Shown one piece after another: positions 20,515 to 27,868 of a DNA stretch of 27,868 nt. The first letter of the stretch is position 1. Every line of letters starts with the position of its first letter. Under the pieces are notes generated by a model. The model saw only the letters and a list, made by a program, of their open reading frames with translations. It did no database searches and was not told the DNA's origin. The DNA is from Didymodactylos carnosus. Its lineage: Eukaryota > Rotifera > Eurotatoria > Philodinida > Philodinidae. The position numbers and the translations under genes were made by a program. Location: contig CAJNOQ010001861.1 of assembly GCA_905250885.1 (NCBI GenBank), positions 1 through 27,868 on the forward strand, in the 5' to 3' direction.

Positions 20515-21267
20515 TATTTTTTTCTTCCTTTAGACGAAAAACTCAACACCACAGTATTTGTTTTTATTTTCGTCAAGGTTAAATTTCTAGTCGTTATATA
20601 TCGATCCTTATGGCTTTAATAGGCAGGAAGTTAACTACTTTTCTACAGGTGTAATAACGGAAAGTTTACCTTGATAAAAACGGTAAGATTTTATCTGCAG
20701 AAGAAATGTGAGAGTTTAATGGTGTCACAATTAGAAAGGGAAATATCTAACACTTTTATGTTAAAGAGTGGTTACTCTAAAACATATCGTGGAACAGGTC
20801 ATTTCTGATGAATACCGCGATGATGATTCGCCTATTATAGCAGCCGAAGGTTTCAGGTCTATTAGTATCAGGCATACAGAATATCTATTAACATCAAGGG
20901 TCGCGATATAAGTGTAAATGCGAGTGAAACAACAGTTGTCTTCATTTAATTTTTATTAGGTAATGATAAGGTATGAGCTATTTCACAATATGTTTTAGAG
21001 TAACCACTCTTTAACATAAAAATGTTAGATATTTCCCTTTCTAACTGTGACACCATTAAACTCTCACATTTCTTCTGTAGATAAAATCTTACCATTTTTA
21101 TCAAGGTAAACTTTCCGTCATTACTCCTGCAGAAAAGTAGTTAACTTCTTGCCTATTAAAGCCATATCGATAACGATCGATATATAACGACTAGGAATTT
21201 AACCTTGACGAAAATAAAAACAAATACTGTGGTGTTGGGTTTTTCGTCTAAAGGAAGAAAAAAGTAG
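20515..21267. mobile_element. Non-autonomous DNA transposon with about 290-bp terminal inverted repeats
   Basis: Left arm 20515-20805 and right arm 20974-21267 are reverse complements with few mismatches along their whole length. Matching blocks include cttcctttagacgaaaaact, caccacagtatttgttttta, taaagagtggttactctaaa and the complements. Termini are CTATTTTTTCTTCC on the left and the complement of CTACTTTTTTCTTCC on the right, flanked on each side by ATA (20512-20514 and 21268-21270), a candidate 3-bp target duplication. The spacer of about 168 bp has a short open stretch (EQVISDEYRDDDSPIIAAEG) of unknown origin but no transposase. The low arm divergence suggests it is younger than the other foldbacks here, or that gene conversion keeps the arms alike. 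Confidence 0.8.
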
Positions 21268-21299
21268 ATATAATCTAGTTTTTAACAGCTTTAGCTACA

Positions 21300-21751
21300 A
21301 TGACGGAAAATCAAGCGTTTGCGAGACATGCAAAAAACACACTTCATGCTTGCCGTGAAATAAAAATTATTCTCATGGTTTATATTGCAACTTATTCGAA
21401 AGGAAAAAAGCCCCGTTTATCAGTTCGACCACCACTACAAAATATGTAAGTTGTGTCAAGAGAGAATACACTGGCATTCATCGAATTAACCAGCATGGGT
21501 CATATGAGTTTTGCTGTTCTCTTAAAGAATATTTTATTAGTGACAAAAAAATAGCTTCAAAAGGTCATTTTTATTTATTCAAGATTGCGACATGCCATCA
21601 GTTTTATTCGACAGCACCTTTGTGCTTACTCCTGTTATGCAGCAAGTGGGGTTACTGTTGTACCGATTTTTGTTGCTTTGTCATTAATTCCAGCTTATAC
21701 ACCACCCTATGGACAAGATTTGCCAATTGCATCCAGAAGTACGTCGCATAA
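21300..21751 (+). CDS. Possible two-exon small protein, unidentified
   Basis: An ATG at 21300 opens a frame (MTENQAFARHAKNTLHACRE...) of 48 codons and two bases to 21445. There a strong donor, gtaagt, begins a 95-bp candidate intron (21446-21540) ending tattttattag. Joining to 21541 keeps the frame open (NIDKKIASKGHFYLFKIATC...) to TAA at 21749-21751, giving 118 residues rich in Cys and aromatic residues in the second half. I recognise no domain. The open frame across a good donor/acceptor pair is the only support. Another frame, 21709-22032, overlaps the end and is equally anonymous. It starts 33 bp beyond the long-TIR element. Confidence 0.2.
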
Positions 21752-22246
21752 TGCCCTTAAAAACTCGTAGGCGATTGAATGTTTGTTTTCCCTTTTCAGG
21801 TTTACCGTCTTGCATTCTATTTAGTCGTACGGATTTTAATAATTATTATAACGCTAGTTTATATGCGAACAATGATTATAATCATGATTATTTAGGAGAA
21901 CAGGTAATCGAAGACCAGCCCATAGTCTTTCCTGAAGCTTTTAAATTGCTTTACAAAATGAGAGTGCAGCAGAATGTGCTCGAAAATTGTGAACTATTCC
22001 CACATCCATCTTCATTCTCAATTTCACGGTAGAGATCTGAGTTAGATAGATGACGAAGAAAAAGAATGAGAGGACAGCTTGAAAAAAGAAAAGTTTAGAT
22101 TTGCTGTCTAGAATAACTTTTGAAGAGAATCTGTCCATTTGTTAAACGGGTTACACACTTCGGCGATGTTCGCACTCATTTCAACACAGCCAGAGTGCTT
22201 CTCATGATTCATTTCTCTCAAAAGTGACGAAACTTTTACATGAATT
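21752..22246. other. Stretch with an anonymous open frame
   Basis: A 107-codon frame at 21709-22032 (ending ...FPHPSSFSISR) covers most of this stretch. It has many Asn/Tyr residues and no recognisable domain. A ttttcag acceptor-like site lies near 21800. I cannot decide between an exon and chance. Confidence 0.2.
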
Positions 22247-22575
22247 CGTAAATGACTGCTACGTAACACATATTAAGATCTTTACAGAATTCACTATTGT
22301 ATTTATTATCTCTAGCTCCCGAGCAGTGCTCCGCTCATCATCACGAAAATAACAATATGAGTACAGAAAAATTGAATTGAATTGCGAGAAGGAGAAGCTC
22401 CGTTTCATATTAGATATGAGTTGTATATATATATATATATATAATAGTAGAGTTTCTGTAGTCATATTGTTATTTTCCTGATGATGAGAAGAGTACTGCT
22501 CGGAAGTTCAAAATAAGAAATACAATAGTGAATTCCGTAAGGTTCTTAAAATATTTTACGTAGTAGTCATTTATG
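22247..22575. repeat. Inverted repeat, about 120-bp arms around a TA microsatellite
   Basis: Left arm about 22247-22371 and right arm about 22452-22575 are imperfect reverse complements: gaattcactattgtattt, ccgagcagtgctccgctcat, catcacgaaaataacaatat on the left and the complements on the right. The apex of about 80 bp contains a TA run (22424-22443). No coding capacity. It is a foldback or MITE-like element distinct in sequence from its neighbours. Confidence 0.7.
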
Positions 22576-22929
22576 AGCTCGTTTGTCGATTATTTTATCT
22601 TACTCTTCTTCCATCGTTTTCGTAGAAATCTTATTGCTTTCCATGTTTCAATCTGAAAATTCTCAGATTATCGTTAATGTATGTATTGTTATGACAATTT
22701 TTCTCGTTTTCCTCTTTGACATCTAACTCAGACTTCTGCCACGAACTCTATTTAATCTCTTAAGTGGTCGGATTCTTTCACGAACTGTAAATTTAAAACC
22801 GTGCAAAACTGCCGTAAGACACCTTTGAGTTCGCTGTTACAAACACAAAGTACATATCATATGTATATAGCTGACCTTCGTAGTTTAGAGTTTTACATTT
22901 AGTTCTAGAACCGATAAACTTCTTCATAG
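22576..22929. other. Upstream region of the EGF/VWA gene
   Basis: No certain exon. An ATG at 22643 starts MFQSENSQIIVNVCIVMTIF, a possible signal-anchor-like stretch of 27 codons that contains a gtatgt donor-like site after IIVN. It might be a first exon but nothing else supports it. Confidence 0.2.
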
Positions 22930-24734
22930 ATAGCGAACCGATCAGGTGTCAGGCGCAGTCAGATACACGTAACAAATATAACAACGTCATTAATAGGTTT
23001 TCTCGGTAATTATCAAATCAGTGCACATAATACAGATGTCTCCATGTTTATTTCTTATTTTAAAAAGCTATTACCTTAGAAACGTCTGTTGCTGATTGTT
23101 TTGCTGTTAAATGTCGAGAAGCGAAATTAAATGCAATACAACGGAATGTTACTAGCGTCTTGCCATATATATTTCAACTTACATATACTGATTCAAATGG
23201 AACATTAATCGATGACAGACTACCGACGTTATATGCCTCGAATGCAACAAGTAAAAAGAAAAAAAAGACCTTCAGTTATTCCCATAGTCTTGGGTGTTTT
23301 TTGTAGGTGGATCATGTTCTGAATTAACAATTTCAGGTATGTATGAATCTGAAATTTTGCTTTGGTAGCAAAAATTCAGTTATGGATGTAGAAACAAATA
23401 CGCCGTCTTCATGACATCCGTGAATGCGACGTGTGATGATTTCAATCGCTTTTATCTTGATAATAATGATGTAAATGACGCTTTTCGTTGCCCTGCATAG
23501 CTTGTGATGCGTTTGTCTACTACTAAAATAGTTTACGTCAGTAGAAAACAACTTAAAATATTACACTCTGGAAAAACGAGGGTACCACCAGCTAAAAAGA
23601 TCACTTTGATGGACGATGAATAGGGAACTTTAAGTGCTCCGCTCTGAGGCACTTCAAGCAGAAGGCATCAAGAAAAGTGCCTTATTATGGACTACATCAA
23701 ATGCCTCATTCATCGCTCGACGGACACTTGTTTTTTCGTAGTGTACCAAAGCGAATTTGATATTCAGTTTTTATAATGCTGTTCAACTGATGATACTGGA
23801 CTCAAACATCTGATTATAGACAGTACTCGAGGTCTTTTCTGCAATTAGCTGACATATATTAAAATTTCATTGTAGATGCTTGTGTATCAGCGCCGTGTCT
23901 TAATAATGGCACTTGTCGTCTAAATGATGAATCATCTTATTTCTGTTTCTGTTTATCTAATTATTCGGGCGTTAGTTGTGAAATCTCAAGCCCAGGTGAG
24001 TCAGTCTCGTTAAAAAAGATACTGAAGCCGTTTTTTGTATGTTTTTCTGGCTAGGGCGAGATACAACTGCATTAGATCTTATACTTAATGGCACGGTGAC
24101 AGATTATGATAGAACAGCTTATATCGTTATACAACGTAATACAAACTGGACGAATATGCTTGATGTTGTGGATGTCACTGGAAGTATGGATCCTTACGAT
24201 GCATCAGTTTATCTTTGGTTAAGACTAACACAATTGACAAGTCGAACACAATACTATGTTTTCTTTAATGATGGTAACGATAAAAGTGACTCAGAAAAAG
24301 TTATTGGCTCAACGGGCGGACTATATGGTGTCCAGGCAAGAGATCCTATCGCTGTTTTACAAACAATGAAAACAGCAATAAGAAATGGAAATGGAGGTGA
24401 TGCATCTGAAAATGATATTGAAGCGATTATTCGCGGTCAACGCGACTGTTCGACGTGCACGACGCTTGTCCATGTCGCTGATAATAAGGCAACACCGAGA
24501 GATTTAATACTTTTATCTCAAGTAACTCTGCCCGTGAAAGTGATCGCTTGTGGTGCAACTGACAGAACCGACATTAATCCAGCATTGATTTATATTGCCG
24601 AGACAACTCACGGTTCGATACATACGATAACGGAAGATATTACATCACTAGCTGGAGCGTTTTCGCTTGACCAAATAGTTGTTGTTGGTTCAACGACTTA
24701 TATTCTTCGAGCAGATGGTTTTCATAGACTCTAA
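22930..24734 (+). CDS. EGF and von Willebrand A-like extracellular protein, five exons, 5' partial
   Basis: Exons: 22930 (or 22934)-23005, 23080-23250, 23307-23336, 23876-23995 and 24055-24734, all joined by GT...AG introns of 74, 56, 539 and 59 bp. The join gives 358 residues and a TAA at 24732-24734. Order: an N-terminal segment with several Asn-x-Thr/Ser sites (HVTNITTSL, RNVTSV, SNGT, SNAT) and two Cys. A full EGF-like module follows in exon 4 (residues about 93-133) with six Cys in the C-x4-C-x5-C-x9-C-x-C-x8-C order (DACVSAPCLNNGTC ... GVSC). Then a VWA-like domain (about 134-358) with the metal-site motif DVTGSM at Asp172-Ser176, a TGGLYG turn and a VHVADN strand. All four introns are phase 1, as in shuffled extracellular modules. 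It is probably secreted or at the cell surface, in adhesion or recognition. Signal peptide and first exon were not found. The partner is unknown. The big intron holds a MITE. Confidence 0.75.
23564..23743. mobile_element. 180-bp MITE, Tc1/mariner-like, inside intron 3 of the EGF/VWA gene
   Basis: Ends CACTCTGGAAAAACGAGGGT on the left and the complement of CACTACGAAAAAACAAGTGT on the right, flanked on both sides by TA (23562-23563, 23744-23745), as expected for a Tc1/mariner target site. A further inner match, gatgaat-agg against gatgaatgagg, continues the inverted repeat after an offset of about 22 bp in the left arm. The middle can fold (aagtgctccgctctgaggcactt). No coding capacity. Even without this element the intron would be about 360 bp, still long next to the other three. 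Confidence 0.55.
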
Positions 24735-25267
24735 TACTGCATAATATATTTATCGACTTCTGATGCTTTTTGTTTTCTTTCTCATTGTACGCACAACTTT
24801 TCTTTTCACTCATCTTCTATTTAGACGAGCTAATATCTCACTTCAATCACGAATACATTACTTTACTTTATTCTGAATTTGTTGAAATTTATATTTGAAA
24901 AATCAGAAAATAACACTCACGTCATCTGTTCATATAAACGTACGATCAATATGGTTAGAATGGGATGAGGGATAACTTCTCGAACTCAATTCCTAGTCAT
25001 ATGGGTCTACTGCAAATTAAAACTAATCCGTTCACTCTATCATCGCGAGTAGAAGGAGATGACGTCTCAAAAATTATTTGGCTACCATGCTTTAACATGA
25101 TTGACATTCCCTGAAAGTTTGGTCCAAATCGGAGTTATAGTTATTGAGATAGGTTTTTGACCGTCGGAGGCCTTAAAGTATTTGGTAATCTACGTTTTCG
25201 GCTTCTTTTATTCTTCTCTCTGAAACCTTTTTGTTGTCTTTTATTTGATAGATACATAGAGAAGTGC
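24735..25267. other. 3' flank of the EGF/VWA gene, no gene recognised
   Basis: An aatata hexamer near 24744 could serve as a weak polyadenylation signal. At about 25110-25165, aatcggagttatagttattgagataggtttttgac resembles gatccgacttatagtttcagaaataggtttctgac at about 6131-6168, a faint dispersed similarity. Nothing else stands out. Confidence 0.4.
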
Positions 25268-25772
25268 CTAAGAATGCAATGAGAGGTAAATAGAAGTCTC
25301 AAACTTGATCAGCTGCTACAAAAATGATAACACTGACGAGAAAATTTTCCTCAAACATTGCATATGCAAGCAGTTGCAAAAGAATGTGTTCTCCTTGCGG
25401 CATACCAGAGTGAAAGAAATATTTGTTTCTCCCATTGCCACGGACGGTCAAAGACAGAGAACCCATAAAGGTCCACGGGCATTGTCCGCGTAGATCTCTA
25501 GTGTCAAGCTGTACTATTTCAATCACAGGACGGCGGAATGGCTCTGGCAATGAACTAATATCAGCGCGATGTATTTACTGATACGCACTAGTTCAAACCC
25601 AAGTGTAATGTGTTTATTACATATGGAAAGACTTATCTTAGCTGTTATAAAGGACGGGGATCGATATGAGACAAAATAGGAGAGAGAGCCCCAAAAAAAA
25701 CAACCTCGTGTTTTCATTTTCGTAGCAGCTGCTCAAACTTGAGACTCCCATTTACCTCTCATTGCATCTTAT
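25268..25772. repeat. Inverted repeat element, about 65-bp arms, 505 bp overall
   Basis: The left arm (25268-25333) with gcaatgagaggtaaatag, aagtctcaaacttgatcagc and agctgctacaaaaatg pairs with the right arm (about 25708-25772) with cattttcgtagcagctgctc, aaacttgagactcccattta and cctctcattgc. The interior of about 370 bp is more GC-rich than its surroundings and has no domain-bearing frame. The open frames at 25299-25550 and 25523-25717 are not convincing. It is probably a non-autonomous DNA element. Confidence 0.65.
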
Positions 25773-25990
25773 TCAAGAAAATTAAAATGGCTGGTTTCAG
25801 TGATGACACTTCAAATAACATTACATAGTATAGAGAAATTTTACATAGTGAAAAGCATATCCTGTTTGCTACTGCCCTTCAATCCGCTAACATTATTGAC
25901 CATACTTGAGAAAGGATACTGTTTTCACACGATCTGTGAAATGATGATGTTATTTATGAATGGTTCCCTATGTGTACATACTTTAGACAT

Positions 25991-26278
25991 AATTAAAATG
26001 AGACATCTCCTACCTCTACATGACCTTCTTTGCAAAGTTATCGATTTTACAAGAAAAGCCCTGAATTGTCTGCTCAAAGCTACAGAAATAAGAAATTAAT
26101 TTAGGGCTTTTCTTATAAATTCTATAACTTTGCAAAGAAAGGTCATGTAGAGGTAGGAGATGTCTCATTTTAATCAGAAATTTGCGCGCTACAATCATAC
26201 CTTATTAAGAAAAGGTTTTGGTTATTTTTTAGAGTTCTTGAAAAACTGATTTTTCAGAAAACCGGGTCTTCAAGAGCC
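25991..26278. mobile_element. Palindromic non-autonomous element, second copy (left arm shorter)
   Basis: Same family as 19635-20160. The core palindrome pairs attaaaatgagacatctcct, acctctacatgacc and tttgcaaagtta (25991-26042) with the complements (26124-26175). The apex shares ctcaaagctacagaaataag and aaattaatttagggc with the first copy. Right of the core, about 26175-26278 matches the outer part of the first copy (ttattaagaaaaggttttgg, ttattttttaga, cagaaaaccgggtcttcaag). The left side has no such outer part, so about 100 bp of the left end is missing or replaced. Confidence 0.75.
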
Positions 26279-26592
26279 ATGGGCACCAACCCTTTTAGGC
26301 TTTTTACTACTTCGATATATACTATCGATTGGCATATGAGCGAAACAACTGAGTTAGACACCTCACAGGGTTTCCTCGTCAGCCTATCTCCACATCCTCC
26401 CCACGTGAATTCTTCACAATTGTTGGTATCTTTAATCGTAGAAACACTCCTTCACACACGCCCTTCTCGAGCTTGTACTCCGCATGTGAGAAAATGAAAA
26501 GAACATTTTTTCTTTATTCCTCTCTTTTTTCATCTCTTCAGTGAATCATTTTTCAAATAGAAGTGAAAATAAAACTGTTTTCCATAAAGTGG

Positions 26593-27231
26593 TTACTTTT
26601 AACAACAACAGAAACACTCGAATAGTAATTTCTTTATCCTTACCTTATTTTTGCACTTTTTCCAAAAATTCTTTCACGATTGCATAACTGAGAGTCTCAG
26701 TAATCGAATGAGAAAAAGAACTTTCAGTTTATCATTTGAAATGAAGGAAATCTTAGCTCCTTTTTACCTTAGGTTTATTTAGAATTAAACCCATTTAATA
26801 TATAAAGCAGAATGTATTATACTACTAAGATCTTTCTCATTTCAAATGATAAATTGGAAATTCTTTGGTTTAAGCTTTAATCTTGAACCAGAACGAAATC
26901 GAGAATATAAATTCCCATTATATCATTCTGAAACTTAAACTATCAAAACACAAAATCAATCCTTGCACGAAGCCAGGATCGAACACACGAACTTGATCTT
27001 TGCAGACGAACTGCAAAATCAACTTCGCTGTTCTTTCCTATATTCTGCACAATGATTGAAGTTGTGCAATGACTCGATGTTATCCTTCAATGTATATTTT
27101 TTATTGTGTTTTTGTGTTTTGTTTGGAAATTCTTTAGTTTAGTTTAGTTTAAATTTTTTTTCTCATTCCATTACTGAGACTCTCAGCTTGAAATTACTCT
27201 GCTCGTTGAGTGTTTCTGTTTTTATTAAAAG
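26593..27231. repeat. Nested foldback element with an inner palindrome
   Basis: Outer pair: cttttaacaacaacagaaac, actcgaatagtaatttc and actgagagtctcagtaatcg with aatgagaaaaa on the left (26593-26716). These pair with the complements on the right (about 27155-27231: ctcattccattactgagact, ctcagcttgaaattactctg, gtgtttctgtttttat). Nested inside, tttatcatttgaaatga (about 26729) and tctcatttcaaatgataaat (about 26836) form a second palindrome. A word of about 15 bp, ggaaattctttagttt, is repeated directly near 26855 and 27125. The left arm carries about 45 unpaired bases (26643-26685). No coding capacity. Confidence 0.6.
26962..27062. repeat. Two local hairpins, one with a tRNA B-box-like word
   Basis: The pair cgaacttgatctttgcag and ctgcaaaatcaacttcg forms a 17-bp stem (about 26986-27025) with a 5-base loop. 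A second hairpin, tgcacaatgattgaagttgtgca, follows at about 27046-27068. On the minus strand gtgttcgatcctggc near 26970 resembles a tRNA B box, but its flanks do not pair as a T arm, so this is at most a tRNA-derived scrap within the larger foldback. Confidence 0.4.
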
Positions 27232-27868
27232 TAATTAATCTGTAGTTTCAAACCTACTTCCTCGCCCTACTCAAACCCAATACTCATTAGCGGTATTCAG
27301 CCATGGCGAAGTTGGTATGGCTAGAATAAGACTTAGGCGAACACTTATTAAATAACTGGAAGTGAAAATCAGTTTGGCACTAGTAGATTAAGCTAAAAAT
27401 ATTGCAGAAAAGACAAATTAAAAAACTTTGATAATTAACTGTCATAACATAATTTCATTGCATTAGTTCAACTGGCCCCTTTTATTCTATAAACCTGTTT
27501 TTGACAGTACATTCCAACTAATTCGGGGAAAAAAAATTTACTGTCTCTACTTTGTTTGCTTTGAACTTTCGAGGAAGGTAGATGAAAATCTATTTTGACA
27601 TGAAGAACAACGTGAACCGTTCCACTCTAAAAAGTCTCAGCGTATATAAGGTGCACGGAAAGCAAACTGACAGTGAAATTTATTTTTGGCTTTATTATAC
27701 ATATTCTGATTCACCAGCTCATGCTGATCACGAATATCACTTTCCGAGCTCGAAAAAATTGAATCTTGATGGAGAAAACCGCGAAATACTGAGATGAGGT
27801 CGAAAACGTTAAAATCCGTTCTTTTTCAGAAAAAGCTCCACAATTTTTTTCTCTTACGTTTTTATTTA
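27232..27868. other. Right end of window, nothing recognised
   Basis: AT-rich. The 71-codon frame at 27582-27797 has no family features and no convincing splice sites. No repeat is evident. Confidence 0.45.

Noticed and set aside
21801..22032. Possible exon after ttttcag at about 21800
   Set aside because: The only nearby donor gives a 33-bp intron that leads to a stop after a few codons in the joined frame.
22643..22726. Signal-anchor-like first exon for the EGF/VWA gene
   Set aside because: A single hydrophobic stretch with a donor-like gtatgt is too little support, and no connecting exon was found before 22930.
25299..25717. Three open frames inside the inverted-repeat element
   Set aside because: No transposase motif or other domain, and the frames compete on both strands.
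26016..26198. Minus-strand frame that resembles the plus-strand frame at 25800-26099
   Set aside because: The likeness (MRHLLPLHDL in both) is caused by the palindrome of the foldback element, not by coding homology.
27582..27797. 71-codon open frame near the right edge
   Set aside because: No recognisable residues pattern, and length is within chance for this composition.

Overview
The window looks like nuclear DNA of a small invertebrate, most likely a bdelloid rotifer or close relative. This is an inference. It is AT-rich, the genes are sparse, and the introns that can be read are short (56, 59 and 74 bp) with GT...AG ends. There is a single-exon rhodopsin-like receptor, an intronless GNAT-type gene, an F-box/LRR-like C-terminal exon, and many small decayed mobile elements. 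I see no bacterial or viral gene organisation, no rRNA and no CRISPR array.

Readable genes. (1) A complete intronless GNAT acetyltransferase-like gene, minus strand, 4097-5026. (2) The last exon of an LRR-like protein, plus strand, 8389-9001. (3) A complete one-exon divergent 7TM receptor, minus strand, 11585-12658. (4) A five-exon gene for an EGF plus von Willebrand A-like extracellular protein, plus strand, about 22930-24734, 5' end not found. Its four introns are all phase 1. A frame-shifted PHD-finger relic (1297-1702), a LINE reverse-transcriptase tail (9877-10045) and a Ty3/gypsy integrase stub with a foreign basic tail (18772-19284) are broken remnants. No operon-like or pathway link between these genes is visible.

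Repeats dominate. 1.88-2.25 kb: a degenerate array built on the TTCGACAGTGTCGAA palindrome. 5.7-6.0, 10.6-10.9 and 15.5-16.6 kb: inverted repeats. 7.39-7.53 kb: a 16-bp purine-rich repeat. 16.72-17.07 kb: a 26-bp minisatellite that flips orientation, followed by a 50-bp direct repeat at 17.2-17.4 kb. From 19.6 kb to 27.2 kb there are seven separate foldback elements: a full and a shorter member of one palindromic family (19635-20160 and 25991-26278), a 753-bp element with terminal inverted repeats near 290 bp (20515-21267), others at 22247-22575, 25268-25772 and 26593-27231, and a 180-bp TA-flanked element inside the largest intron of the EGF/VWA gene.

I could not demonstrate a new multi-gene system. 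The strongest unusual signals are the dense cluster of different foldback elements around the EGF/VWA gene, the integrase stub joined to an unrelated basic tail, and the all-phase-1 exon structure of the EGF/VWA gene.
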